Positions 10,881 to 21,902 of a DNA stretch of 64,000 nt are shown piece after piece. The stretch spans positions 6,853,852 through 6,917,851 of the forward strand of contig CM060126.1 in the NCBI GenBank assembly GCA_030522415.1, in the 5' to 3' direction. The translations under genes were made by a program, and so were the position numbers. Numbering within the stretch: the first letter of the stretch is position 1; each line of letters opens with the position of its first letter. Source of the stretch: Channallabes apus. Its lineage: Eukaryota > Chordata > Actinopteri > Siluriformes > Clariidae. The notes beneath the pieces were generated by a model. It saw only the letters and a program-made list of their open reading frames with translations. It was not told where the DNA came from and did no database searches.

Positions 10881-10965
10881 TGTTAGTATCAAGTTTTTAA
10901 AAAGACATTTAAAAAACAAATAAAAAGTGGTCAAAACACAGTAGTTTCTCTGCATTTTTCTTACA

Positions 10966-11140
10966 AGCAGTTGTGTAGATTAGTACTGTTGCCTTGTGTC
11001 TTCAGGGTTTGGGCTGGAATCTTACCTCCACTCTGAATATGCAGTGCTTGCATGTTTTCCCCATATCATGTGGGTTTCCACCACATACTCCCATTCCTCC
11101 ATGATCCAGTGACATGCGTTGTGGGCATTCTGCTGTTTGT
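10966..11140 (+). repeat. very degraded V-SINE-like SINE fragment
   Basis: Recognisable pieces are TTGTGTAGATTAGTACTGTT (head), GCTTGCATGTTTTCCCC (core) and TGATCCAGTGACATGC. The copy is clearly older than its neighbours. Confidence 0.55.
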
Positions 11141-11329
11141 TTGTTTTTTCTTTGAAAGAAATGTGAGACTTCGCCCTGCTAACTGAGTGCTGCATTGTAC
11201 AGTAGATACACGAACAAGTATCTTATTTCAGACAAAGCCACTCATCATTCCTGATCCAGACTCACGTTTCCCATGACGCACTTGACGTCACTGATTAAAT
11301 CAGTCTTACCATCACCAAACTAAAAATCG

Positions 11330-11603
11330 TCATTGTCTCATCGTCTACACCACTTTATCCTGTATAAAGGTTTATGGGAAGCCTATCCCAGGAGACTTAG
11401 TGCATGAGGTGATATACACTCTAAAAGGTGGTGCCAATCCATCGCAGGGCACGCACATACACCCGCCAATTACCGCCGGGCATCGGTTTGTAATCTGCAT
11501 GTCTTTGGACTGTGGGAGGAAACCGAAGTGGAGGAAACCCACCAAGCACGGGAAGAACATGCAAACTCCATGCACACAGACCAAAGGTGGGATTCGAACC
11601 TAT
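11330..11603 (-). repeat. 5'-truncated V-SINE-like SINE with target-site duplication
   Basis: ACTAAAAATCG lies at 11319-11329 and 11604-11614. On the minus strand the copy starts at the B-box end and retains the core and tail. The A-box half is missing. Confidence 0.88.
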
Positions 11604-11832
11604 ACTAAAAATCGCCACTACGAAAAATTCATCGGAAATATTGTTGTGGTCTGTCTACGTGCTGCCTGGCACATCGGGTAACAGATTATAATGGATATCT
11701 GTTGCTTCTGTGACAGTTATTTACAGGGTCGGGGTGCCAGCTGATTGTATCCGAGCACGTAGGGGTGAAGGACTTTAGGGGTGGTACACCCCCAGGATTC
11801 GAAGTGGAAATCTCCTGGTCAGCAGCCCAACA

Positions 11833-12118
11833 CGTTAACCACTGAGCCTTGCACCGTCAGGGTCTGGGTTCGATTCCCACTTCAAGGTCTGTGTGCATGG
11901 AGTTCTCTCCATGCTTGGTCCCTTTCCTCCGGGCTTTCTCAGACAGTCCAAAGATGTGCAGATTAGGTTAATTGGTGTCCATAAAATTGTCTGTAGTGTG
12001 TGTGGCCTGCGATTCATTGGCACCCTGTCCAGGGTGTACCCCGCCCCATACTTTAAGTCTTCAGGGATAGGCTCCAGTCCCCTGCGACCCTGTATACAGG
12101 ATAAAGCAGTATATAGAT
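11833..12118 (+). repeat. V-SINE-like SINE copy
   Basis: It has an altered head (GTTAACCACTGAGCCTTGCA), B box GGGTTCGATTCCC, a partly deleted core, GTGTACCCCGCCCCATAC and the GGATAAAGCAGTATATAGA tail. Confidence 0.82.
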
Positions 12119-12539
12119 GGCGTGTGTGTGTTCAAATGTGCTAATTCTGGATATTATTATTATTATTATTATTTTGTAAGGACTTATGATATAAAAGATA
12201 AAATGGCTGTGTAGTTCACTTTGCTCCAGGCAGAAATGTGGACTAGTACCCTGGATTGAGTAATAGCAGGGGTGTATTGAGTTATACAGATGCATGCTAC
12301 ATACTGCATGTGGTGTTGGAGAGAAAGGCGCCTGCTGCTGGCTTTAAAAACGCTGACAGCGTGAGAAGAGCTCCTGCACTTAGCTCCACACACACACACA
12401 CACCGAGTGCATTTTAAAACCTGATGGCGCCAACCGTGGACACTCTGGTTTGATTTCAAAACGCGCGTGGACACCAGATTAGATTCTCTCAGTCTTAGAG
12501 AAATGGACGCGAGTCAACGGCAGCGGTTTGTAAAAGTTG

Positions 12540-12762
12540 TTTGAACTTGCAGGATCAGAGAGCGCGCGCGCGCTGGCTCGCTCGCTCGCGGCTTGGTGCG
12601 CGCGTTCGTCAGGGGGGATTATTATTTCACCGCGTGAGCTTTTACGCATCTGGTGAATCAGGGTCGCGTTTAATGAGCCCCTGCTGTTGTTCTTTCACTG
12701 GATTTTATTATTACTATTATTAAAAAATAATAATAAAACATTCGTTCTGAGAAGCCGTTCAA
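12540..12762 (+). promoter_or_regulatory. abhd15: CpG-rich promoter / 5'UTR region of abhd15
   Basis: The 220 bases before the start codon are rich in CpG, including an alternating CG run near 12562-12572 and repeated GCTCG. The CpG density continues through exon 1 to about 13130 and stops abruptly in intron 1. No convincing TATA box is placed correctly, which fits a CpG-island promoter. The transcription start cannot be fixed from sequence alone. Confidence 0.6.
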
Positions 12763-13251
12763 ATGCTGGAATGGATCGGCGCTCTTTGTGTCCTCCTCTT
12801 GGTGGCCGCGGTCTGGCCAGCGCTCAAACATTCCGCGGCAGGGGTTTTACCGGGGCCTGAAACCGCACCGGGAGAGGGGAGCGCATCGGAGTGTGGCACC
12901 GGGACGAAGCCCGCAGGTGATTCCCCAGCCGCCGCGTTCATCTGCAAGCCGTCGGCGCTCGCCAAATACCTGCTGAGACACTGCACGAGTTTCTGTACGT
13001 CCGCGCCGAAGAGTCCGCTGTGGCACTGGAGGGCGAGTCCGAGTCTGCAGACGCTTTGGGGCGCTCTCTGGCCGAACGACTGCGCCGTGCATTTCATCCG
13101 TGATTATTTACAGCTGAGTGACGACGGCCTGGTGGCTTTAGACTGGGCTGTTGTTGGTCCTAAGAGGAGGAGGACTTCGAGCTATTCCTCTAGTCCCATC
13201 CTTCTGATCATTCCCAACTCTTTCGGAAAGCTCACCAGGAACGTCTTGAAG
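12763..13251 (+). CDS. abhd15: abhd15 coding exon 1
   Basis: This exon encodes residues 1-163. ATG 12763 is the first possible start because an in-frame TGA lies at 12748-12750. The N-terminus (LEWIGALCVLLLVAAVWPAL) looks like a signal anchor or membrane segment. A poorly conserved Pro/Gly/Ala-rich linker follows, then the family blocks PSALAKYLLRHC and LQLSDDGLVALDW. The exon ends with codon AAG at 13249-13251, directly before the donor GTAAAG, so the intron falls between codons. The exon is GC-rich, unlike its flanks, and overlaps a CpG-rich stretch. Confidence 0.93.
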
Positions 13252-16000
13252 GTAAAGAACTAGATCATGTTTTTTTTTTTTTTTTTTTTTACTTTAAAAC
13301 CTGTCTATTTCAGGAATACTGCCAAGTATCAGGTTTCATCATTGTCTATGAGACAAAATCTATCTTTATCCCCTTGTGAGGTTTGATGATACTCTATGGG
13401 TGTCCTAAAGTAAGAGAGTTGGCTATTTATTTATGAAATAAATTAATTAATTTATTTATGCTAATGTTTTATTTGTCAGGTTGTGGCTCAGGGGTACTCA
13501 GGTGGTGTCTCGCCTACCATGAGAAAGGACCGGGTTCGATTCCCACCTAGTGTCCAAACCCCTGCCACTGGATGCAGTGCCGGTCCCAAGCCCGGATAAA
13601 ATGGGGGGGGGGGGTTGTATCAGGAAAAGGTTTCCGGCGATAAAAAAAAAAACTGACTTTAGTTGAGATTTTGAAAAACTTTTCTGGGTGGCACAGTGGC
13701 TTAGTGGTTAGCACTGTCGCCTGGCACCTCCAGAGTCCGGGTTTCATTCCCTCCTCGGGATCTGTGTGCGTGGAGTTTGCACGCTCTTCCCATGCTAGGT
13801 GTGTTTCCTCCGAGTATTCCAGGTTTCCTCAGACAGTCCAAAGCCATGCAGGTTGGGAATTCTAACAGGCATGCGCAAATTGCCCAGAGTGTCCGAATTA
13901 ATGAGTGTGTGTGATGGATTGGCAGCTAGTACAGGGTGTACCCCTCCTCCTCGTGCCCTAAGTCTCCTGGGATAGTCTCCTGGGATAGGCTCCAGCCCCC
14001 ACCCCCACCCCGGAACCCTGTGCATGAGATAAAGCAGTATACGTGATGAATGAATACGTGAGTTTTATTGATCAAATTTCACAATGCTGTACAGTCAAAG
14101 ATAAAGAGGCATAAGCCATAACGTGATCATAATCCTGAGAAATATTGAGAAATTATGCATCATGTACAGCTCAGTTCAAAATGAGTGCACAGTCAAATTC
14201 AAAATTCATATTTGATCCTATTTCCACGCATATAAGGTGTACCGTTGCTGCAACAGAGACTGAAGATACCCCGCTATGTGCTTATTTAATCTGGATAGCG
14301 TGGCTCTACTTGCATCATAAGACTGCAGTCTTTAGAAAGTGAGCTCACAGTCTTAGTCTCCCTGTAATGAAATGATATGCAGAAGTATACTGTGGATGTT
14401 GGCGTGCAGCGCACAGTGTGGCAAGAGGAATTGAGGGTTGCCGTCCTTTTGTTTTCTTTACTGTTGCATGCATGTCATGTAAGCGTGAGTGTACGGTAGT
14501 GATGCTGTGTGCAGGAGTATTTTTGTCATTGTCATTGCCAATTACGCTTTTTCATATTAGATTATGATTCTCCAGTGTGTTAAAGAAAAAACAAAGAAAG
14601 AAGGCTTTATTAAAAAAAAATAAAAAAAACACCGATTGATGATACTTGCTGACTTCAATGTGGATTCAGAGAAACCTTATAGTAATTACAAAGTGATGAC
14701 TTGTAATATAATCTGTATCTAATATATATTTTCCTGCCTCTGGTTCATGCTGAGCACAATGATTATCAAATCTGTGTTGTACAATGTTATAAACTTAAAT
14801 CCAACATGGAAATCATTGTCTTATCTCATTTTGCTCGGCAGGTTTGTGATGCTGATTTATTTATTTTCTTATGAAAATTTTGTATTGTATTTAACATTGT
14901 TCCTTAAAACCTCAATGAGTTTCCACATTTAACGTTTCCATCTATTTCCTGTACCAAATCATTCCGGGAAATTTGTTTCATACATAACTTTCTGTACAAA
15001 TCTGGAGGTCATGACTTTAGTGACGTCTGAATTTGGCTCAGCTTCTCTGTGGACCAAATTGATGCCAAGAAAGGAAAAAAAAGCAGTAAAGCTCGCTTGT
15101 ACATGTCTTTGTGGTTCTTTGATTTAGTGCACTCACTTTACTTCGATTTAAATAGCTCTTCCTTCCCCGAATGGAAGAATGGATATTCTTGAACAGGCAA
15201 CAGTGATAGGATATTTCCTGCGTAACATAAAAATAAGTATATACAGTATAAGATGAAAATATTTAAACAGAGCATTTTGAAATCTAAGATTTCAACCTAA
15301 GAGTGCTTTGTTAAATGAACTCATGAAGGGAATTTTATATTTAAAATTAGATTTTATTTTAGTGGTGGAGTCAGAATAAAGGTTTATATCATCTTTTGCT
15401 CTTCTCCGTTGCTTGCATGCAAAACTGTTTCATACACAGTACTGCACTGGTGAGTAGATTACCCTTTGCCCATGGTACCCATAAGGTGTCATTTTGCATG
15501 TATGTAAATGCTGCTGCTGAGTTGCAGATAGTGCTTATGACATTAATATGATGTGCAGAACAGCATCGCAGACAGCAACTATGAAATATACTTGTAAACA
15601 CCGCTGCCAAAAAAGGATGAGATCTTTAAATAAAATTTAGAGGAAATTGTTTTGGTCTTACTGACACTGATGAACTGCATCAGGAAGAGGAATTGTGTCT
15701 TGTCCTGTAATAATAAAGAGAGCAAGTGAAATAAAAGTCCAGTATTGACCTTACTCTGGGTCTGTGACTGAATGCTTGATTTCGATGGCTTCTCTGGCTC
15801 ATCGAATATGTGAGGAATGTAGTGCAGAGTATTAGTGCGTTTTTTCTGTGTCTTAAACCCCCATGACAAAATTCCCCATGTGTCTGATTTACACAGGAAA
15901 AGTACTGAGCAGCCTTGACAGCAATTACATGGTTCACAGGTTTGTTTGCATCAGAAGTAAAGGAACAATTGAATTCACTGATGCATTCACATAGTGTTTT

Positions 16001-16085
<85 letters not shown>

Positions 16086-19000
16086 CATATTACTGTATAT
16101 GCTGTATGTTGTTATATATATTTATCATGTCTGCATAATTATGTACAAAATCATTCAGTATTTCTTAAAATAATATTACAGGAGAATATATGCATGGCTA
16201 TAAAGAAAAAATATATATAGTACAGGACAGACCAGACCAGACCAGTACAGACAGACCTGGAATTTGCATAAAAATATAAAGGAGTGAGTGTGACAAAGTT
16301 ACCAGAAGAACTCATATTCTCCAGCAAGCTCAGTAAAACCTAACTGCTGTTTTTTCTTATAAAACTGCACACATCTGTGTCTTAAACGCCTGATTTTAAG
16401 CAATGAGTTTTCACTCCAAATATTGACTGGTTATTTTATTAATCTTTATTGCTCTTTCTAGAAGTTTCTTTTATGCAGAAATGTTTTCAAAAGTATCTTT
16501 TGCTTATGCCATATTTTCGTATGTGCCCAAGACTTTTGCGCAGTACTATAAGTAAAACAGTTGTTAGGTTTTACTGAAGTTTTAGACTTGCTCTGACCCT
16601 GTCCTTTAGCCACCACAATTTGATCCTTGTCAAAGTCATGGACAAGCCCTTGACTAGGCAGGCAAATGCTTATGCTTGCCCATTTGTTCTGCTTTCAACT
16701 CATCAACTTCAGGGGGGGGGAGGTTCACATGCTGCCTACATGTAGTATATCCGACCCACGTCCATCTGCCATTGTAACGAGATACTGAAAATGTATCTCC
16801 TGTGAGAAGGACCAATTTGTAATGGCTAAACAACTGGGTCAGAGCAACTCCAGCTTTTTTGGGGTGTTCTCAGGCTACAGTGGTCAGCACCTATCAAAAG
16901 TGATCCAAGGAAGGAAAACCAGTGAACTGGAAACAGGTGGCCAAGGCTCACTGATGCACATGGGGAGTGAAGGCTGGTTCACGTAGTCCGATCCAGTGGA
17001 AGTGCTAGTCTAGATCAAATTGATGAAAGGGTTAACATACAGTGTTAAATAAATAAATATCACTGTTATGGCGGCAAAAGGGGGAACCTACTCAATATTA
17101 TGCAACTGATCATAATGTTATGGCTGATGTGTGTATGCATCGTAATGTATGTATGGCTGTATAAATTAATGAATGAGTGGATGAGCGTATACAGTATATA
17201 CACTGATCAGCTGCAACACCATCACCAGGTGAATTGCCAACAAATCGATTATCAATTATACTGTACACCAGTAAGCTGGTCACAGGATTATGGGCTTCCA
17301 TGGCCCATCTAACCCCACAGGGAGCAAAGGCCAGCCTGTCTGGTCTGATCACACAGAAAAGCCCATTCAGTACAAACTGCATAAAAAAGTAAATGATGGC
17401 CACGAAAGAAAGGTATGAAAACATCCAGTGCATTACAGCTTCCCGATCACAAAGCTTAGCAGACAAAGAGTCCAAGGTTGTTGATCTGGCCTCCAAATTC
17501 CCCACATCCCAATTTAAATGAGCATCCATGGAATGCAGTAGACAAACAAGCCTGTCCACGAATGCCTCACCCCACAATCAACAGCACCTAAAGGATCTGC
17601 CACTAACGTCCTTGCGCCAGACATCATAGCACACCTGCAGAGGCCATGCGCAAGGGGCCAGTACCGCCCTGTTGGCGCATGGTGAATCTAAAACCTATGT
17701 GGATCAAATGGTTTTAAAGTTATGGCTGATTGTTTGATATATAAACACACTTGTGTTGTCGAATATTCATCACACCCATAAAACTTGCATGTGGAAGAAA
17801 CTCATCTTTGTTCATGTCATCCTTGTGCCTTTTCAACTTCTCTCTCATTGTAACCATATATGCTTTTTCTTTCTAGCTCTGTGAGGCAGCTCTGAGTCAT
17901 GGCTACCTTGCTGTGGTGTTTAATCGCCGCAGTCAGAATGGTACACCGCTCAGCACCGTCAAACTACAAGAGTTTGGTGACCCAGCCGATCTGCGCGAGG
18001 CAGTACGCTACATCCGCTACCGCCAGCCTGCTGGCCGTCTCTATGCAGTGAGTGAGAGCACCGGCTCAGGCCTACTCCTGTCCTACCTGGGCGAGTGCGG
18101 CTCTTCCAGCTATATGACCGCTGCTGCTTGCCTGTCGCCCGTCTTCCGTTGTCAGAACTGGTTTGAGAATGGTCCTGGCTGGCCCTTCCACTGGATACTC
18201 CTTCTTTATCAGAAGATCTGCCTGAGCAGGTACAGTAAAATGGAACACTTCCAACACCTTTGTTGAACCTATCGACAGGTCCTAACAGAGCGGAAAATAA
18301 ACATACAGTGCACTATATAGTGGACAGCTGCCCAAAATGCATTGAGTATTTTGGCACCTGATCATCATACATACAGAATGTGCCTCCATTTTTCTGGGAA
18401 GGCTTTCTACTAAATATTAGAGCATGGTAGTGGGAATTCAAGTGCTGCATTAGTGATGGCAAACAAGGAAGTTTGGGGTACGGTCATGTTCCAGTTCATA
18501 CCAAAGGTCTTTAGTGGGCTTGACATCAGTGTTCTGGATCGAAGAGTTTTTTTGTCCTGTCCAACCTTGGGAAAACCCTTATTTTGTACACAGAGCCATT
18601 GTCATCCTTAGGGGATTTGGGGTCCCTTCGGGAAATTTGTAATGCAATAGCATAGAAGGTTTATAATCGAAAGGACACATATGGATATACAGGTCCTTCT
18701 CAGACAATTAGCATATTGTGATAAAGTTCATTATTTTCTGTAATGTACTAATAAACATTAGACTTTCATATATTTTAGATTCATTACACACAACTGAAGT
18801 AGTTTAAACCTTTTATTGTTTTAATATTGATGATTGTGGCATACAGCTCATGAAAACCCAAAATCCCTAATAAGATAATAATGTTTTACACAACTGTTAG
18901 TACCACCAACATGAGCTCTCATTTCCAATCTTTGACAGGATCTTTGGCTTCCACTATACGATATAGATAAATGTTTCCATAATTTCATGAATGTAGAACT

Positions 19001-20504
19001 CGTGCTTAGTTAATCGAACAGCAAGAAGTGGAAGCAAATTAAATCGTGTTGAGATTTGGTGCTCGCAAAATCCTTTGAATTCAAAAGTATCTTAATGGTC
19101 ATGAGAAACATTGGAAATATTACATATTCTGTTTACAGTGCATGATCAGACTACACCAGTTTCAGTTTTCATTATTTGATGCCTCATGTATGAGGTATGT
19201 ATATGAGGGCTGGGTAAACTGTAGAAGCAAAAGCAGACTGTAAACATAATTTTTTCTTGGCTACAACATTCTCCAAAATCCATTAAACACATTTAGTTCA
19301 CTAGTGGCTGCTGTTTTGTTTGTTTTTTAACTCAGCTGGTACAGTAGGTATGTTTAAGCGGAGTTAAGACTTTTTGTTTTTCTTGTAAGGTTTCTGTTTT
19401 AATTAAATTTCTTTCATTTCTTTTGATCCTTTTATTCAATTTACCCTTAAATTATCAGTTTTCATGTTTTTGCACTTTCCTGCATATGTGGTGGTTCTTT
19501 ACACATTTGACCAAACCAGCTGTTAAAAAGGCTAAAAAGAGTTATAAACCACATATGCAGTCATACACTGTTGGCATTATTACTTTTAATTGTATTGGGA
19601 TTTAAATCAAATTGTAAACACCGTATTGTCCACTGAGAAAAAAGAAACGCCATAATTCCATCCCTATGCATTGCTCTTATCATTAGGCCTAACTAGTAAT
19701 TGTCATACACTAAAGACCAAAGCATTGGTCAACAAAGTTGACAAAGAGTTAACAAAATGTGTACTGGACCAAAGGACAATCAGGATCTACTAACTATACC
19801 TGCTGTGCTAAATGAAAATGTTCCAGTTCTATTGATTTCTTGAATGCTTCTGGTCAGCTCAATAGCGTTGTAAACAATTTTAAACATGGCAGCCTGCTTT
19901 TTCATCCGGACATAATCTTTACTGATTGGATTTGAATTTTTCCCGCAGGTACAGAACCGTGCTGGGGGAGCTGGTCCATATCGACAGCCTGTTCTCCAGC
20001 CGCTCACTCAGAGCGATGGAAGAGGCACTGTTCTGTCACTCTGGTTCCGTCGTGAAGGAGGCACCGGCCGAAGGAGCCTGGGAGGCGTATTGGGAACGCA
20101 ACGAGGCGCTGAGGGATGTGGACGAGGTGGCAATCCCTGTGCTGTGCGTGTGCAGCCGTGATGATCCTATCCGCGGTGAAACTCTGGCCACGCTACCCCT
20201 CGAGCTGTTCGAGAGCAATCCCCACTTCTTCCTGCTGTTGACGGAAAGAGGCGGCCACTGCGGCTTCTCCACTGCCAATGAAGGCCCTGTGCTCTGGAGT
20301 CACCAAGCCCTTCTTGAGTTCTTCAGGGCTACCAGTGACTTCTTTGCAGCTGAAGAGCGGGCCAAGCTAAGTGCCAGGCGCCGCGGTGTGAACGTAGGTG
20401 CCAAGGCATTCCGCCATCGCAGCGTGAGCACCTACAAAAGGTTACCGGTCTGCTCACACAACATCCACACCATCTACAACTGGCAGAGGTCATACACCAG
20501 ATGA
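12763..20504 (+). CDS. abhd15: abhd15, alpha/beta-hydrolase domain protein 15 (3 coding exons)
   Basis: The coding sequence joins 12763-13251, 17877-18229 and 19949-20504: 1398 nt, 465 residues plus stop, close to the roughly 468 of mammalian ABHD15. Both introns obey GT/AG; the first lies between codons, the second splits Arg281. The product has a hydrophobic N-terminal segment (residues 2-22), then an alpha/beta-hydrolase fold. Family blocks that I recognise are PSALAKYLLRHC, LVALDW, a block ending NVLK, FGDPADLREAVRYIRYR, LLLSYLGECGSSSY, EEALFCH, LRDVDE, GGHCGF and the C-terminal WQRSYTR. A likely acid is Asp352 or Asp353 (SRDDP) and a likely base is His384. The nucleophile elbow reads SESTGSG (222-228), not a clean GxSxG. 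From family knowledge, mammalian ABHD15 is a membrane-associated adipocyte protein linked to AKT/PDE3B control of lipolysis; enzyme activity is uncertain. The gene identity is secure; teleost paralogue a or b cannot be decided. Confidence 0.95.
13478..13660 (+). repeat. tRNA-derived SINE of a third type, in abhd15 intron 1
   Basis: It has a B box GGGTTCGATTCCCACC and the middle block CCGGTCCCAAGCCCGGATAA. These belong to a teleost SINE whose tail includes 'ggaagggcatccggc', here degraded to AGGAAAAGGTTTCCGGCGAT. A G-run sits at about 13604-13614. Confidence 0.65.
13686..14056 (+). repeat. V-SINE-like SINE in abhd15 intron 1
   Basis: It runs from head GGTGGCACAGTGGCTTAGTG through the core to the GATGAATGAAT tail. 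The block GTCTCCTGGGATAG is duplicated in tandem at 13960-13990, a private change of this copy. Confidence 0.87.
14060..16574. other. abhd15 intron 1, mostly featureless
   Basis: AT-rich intron sequence with no exon candidate. It contains a long (TA)n microsatellite, reported separately. Confidence 0.55.
16008..16082. repeat. (TA)n microsatellite
   Basis: About 37 uninterrupted TA units lie in abhd15 intron 1, preceded by a short TG run. Confidence 0.97.
16575..17131. mobile_element. rearranged Tc1-like element with head-to-head transposase halves
   Basis: 16575-16790 carries the transposase N-terminal coding region on the minus strand (complement of the CAAATTGTGGTGG-type block, with CTTGCCCATTTGTTCTGC covering the start Met). 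16807-17040 repeats the same region on the plus strand (CCAATTTGTAATGGCTAAAC, CTATCAAAAGTGATCCAAGG). A right end with CATAATGTTATGGCTGAT closes it. The left outer end is missing. Confidence 0.65.
17201..17738 (+). mobile_element. internally deleted Tc1-like element of the same family
   Basis: The left end CACTGATCAGCTGCAACACC and right end GTTATGGCTGATTG are degraded inverted repeats. The plus strand at 17440-17700 translates to a broken transposase C-terminus (DLASKFPTSQ; LKDLPLTSLRQ) with in-frame stops. It lies 70 bp downstream of the preceding element, inside abhd15 intron 1. Confidence 0.65.
17877..18229 (+). CDS. abhd15: abhd15 coding exon 2
   Basis: This exon encodes residues 164-280 plus two bases of codon 281. 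The acceptor is a pyrimidine-rich tract ending TTCTAG at 17876; the donor is AG|GTACAG at 18229/18230. The reading frame runs straight on from exon 1 (NVLK then LCEAALSHGYLAVVFNRR). It carries the nucleophile-elbow region SESTGSG followed by LLLSYLGECGSSSY, the part most diagnostic of ABHD15. Read through the donor, the frame would stop 10 codons after Tyr282, which supports the splice call. Confidence 0.94.
18330..18640 (-). mobile_element. Tc1-like transposon scrap in abhd15 intron 2
   Basis: Short stretches such as TTTCTGGGAAGGCTTTCTAC and GTTCCAGTTCATACCAAAGG match the complement of Tc1 transposase C-terminal coding sequence (same family as 5637-5945). They are separated by unrelated sequence, so this is heavily decayed. 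Confidence 0.45.
18691..18872. mobile_element. solo end (long terminal inverted repeat) of a mariner/Tc1-type element
   Basis: ATACAGGTCCTTCTCAGACA followed by ATTAGCATATTGTGATAAAG and GGCATACAGCTCATGAAAAC is the terminal repeat of a teleost transposon with TIRs near 170 bp, as I recall it. The transposase and opposite end are absent from the window. Confidence 0.6.
18880..19940. other. rest of abhd15 intron 2
   Basis: AT-rich intron sequence; no exon or classifiable repeat is seen. Confidence 0.5.
19949..20504 (+). CDS. abhd15: abhd15 coding exon 3 and stop
   Basis: This exon completes codon 281 (AG|G, Arg) and encodes residues 282-465, ending at TGA 20502-20504. The acceptor is TTTTTCCCGCAG ending at 19948. 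It contains SRSLRAMEEALFCHS, the charged VPVLCxCS-like strand with Asp352-Asp353, the GGHCGF loop with the presumed catalytic His384, and a basic C-terminal tail ending RSYTR. It is markedly GC-rich compared with the AT-rich intron before it. Confidence 0.95.
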
Positions 20505-20540
20505 TGATTGGTTTGTTTGTTTGTTTTTTCTTTTTTTACA

Positions 20541-20546
20541 AATAAA
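20541..20546 (+). terminator. abhd15: polyadenylation signal AATAAA of abhd15
   Basis: A canonical AATAAA lies 37 bases after the stop codon, the first such hexamer downstream. If used, the 3'UTR would be very short. Weaker alternatives such as ATAAAG occur further on, so a longer transcript is possible. Confidence 0.45.
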
Positions 20547-20559
20547 CATCTAAGAATGT

Positions 20560-20950
20560 ACCAGGAATACATAAGAATTGGCAGAGATATTCAAATGAAT
20601 ACTCAAGACTGTACGAGTCGAGCACTTTACTGTAAGATAAAGAAGTAGTCATGTGACAGGGCTCTACAGTACGTTCGACAAATGACTGTACATGATGCTT
20701 CCTGTATCTCATTCCCATGTTATACTTTTTTTTTTTTTACATTCATCTGGATGGTGGCTGGTCTGTTGTTGATCTCACTGCCATTACACAATGATAAACG
20801 CAGAATTTTCCATGGAGTAATGCTCTCAGTATGTGCAGCTTCTGGACGATGGAGTAACGAGCTGTAACGTTATCATGAGGCCATTACGTTCACGTTATAA
20901 TTCTGTATAAAGACTGCTGGGATATTTATAATGGCCTTGTAGGAACTTAT

Positions 20951-20989
<39 letters not shown>

Positions 20990-21600
20990 TTGTTGGACCT
21001 ACTGGGGTTTTGTAGACCACACTATGGTTGTGGGGTTGTACCGTACGTCAAACTAGTGTGTGTTTGTTTGTTTGTTTGTTTTTTTTACTGAAAACACTGG
21101 TGTGCCAGGCTTTTTTAATTTTCACAATTTGTAAACAATGTTACTGTTTCTTTGTTAAATTATATACATGCATTAATTAAAAGAACTGATCTGAAATCAT
21201 ACTTCAGGCTCACTTTTTTTTTATTTTTTTTTTATTATATTTAATTTTTTTAATGTAAGGGGGAAACTATTGTTATTTCCTAGCCAGAACTCATTTCGGT
21301 GATGACTTTAAACCAGACGCTTCCCAATACAGAGCTAGACTGCAGTCAGAGCAGAGTGAATGATTGTGAGCTTAATTGGATGTGTGTGTGAATTATGTGC
21401 TACTGCTCTCACTCCGTCTCCAGTAAATTTCAGTGACCCCTGAACCCAGCAGTTCCTCATTTTAGATGCATATAAATTACCTCTCAACTCCACTGCATGA
21501 TTTTATTATATATTATTTCAATCCTAACACAACCAGAGCTGTTGAATCAATCTGTTATGTATGATATGATATGGTATGCATAATATAAAAATGATGACTA
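20560..21600. other. abhd15: 3' flank of abhd15 with (TG)n
   Basis: Possible long-3'UTR or intergenic sequence. It contains a (TG) microsatellite at about 20952-20988 and T-rich tracts near 21215-21250. No further gene is seen. Confidence 0.5.
20952..20988. repeat. (TG)n microsatellite
   Basis: About 18 uninterrupted TG units lie roughly 450 bp after the abhd15 stop codon. Confidence 0.95.
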
Positions 21601-21611
21601 GAGGTTAATCT

Positions 21612-21892
21612 CGCTCACTCGCTCATCGTCTATACCTATACCGCTTTATTCTGTATTCAGGGTCACGGGGGTCCTGGAGCCTATCCTAGGAGACTTGGTG
21701 CACAAGGCGGGGTACACCCTGGACAGGGGGCCAATCCATCGCAGGGCACACACACGCTTATTCTCATACAATGGGCAATATGGGAATACTAATTAGCCTA
21801 ATCTGTTTGTCTTTGGAGGAGGAAACCGGAGTGCCTGGAGGAAACCCACCAAGCATGGGGAGAACATGAAAACTCCATCTAAGCCATTGTGT
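21612..21892 (-). repeat. 5'-truncated V-SINE-like SINE with target-site duplication
   Basis: AGGTTAATCT flanks it at 21602-21611 and 21893-21902. The minus-strand copy starts within the core, so the whole tRNA head is missing; the tail is intact. Confidence 0.85.
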
Positions 21893-21902
21893 AGGTTAAT
21901 CT

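Noticed and set aside
12759..13097. 112-codon open frame on the minus strand over abhd15 exon 1
   Set aside because: It is the antisense shadow of a GC-rich exon whose sense frame matches ABHD15 throughout.
15915..16220. 101-codon open frame dominated by Tyr-Ile repeats
   Set aside because: It is produced by reading through the (TA)n microsatellite.
17110..17577. 155-codon minus-strand open frame
   Set aside because: It lies across two degraded Tc1-like elements whose transposase traces are in other frames; no domain is visible in this one.
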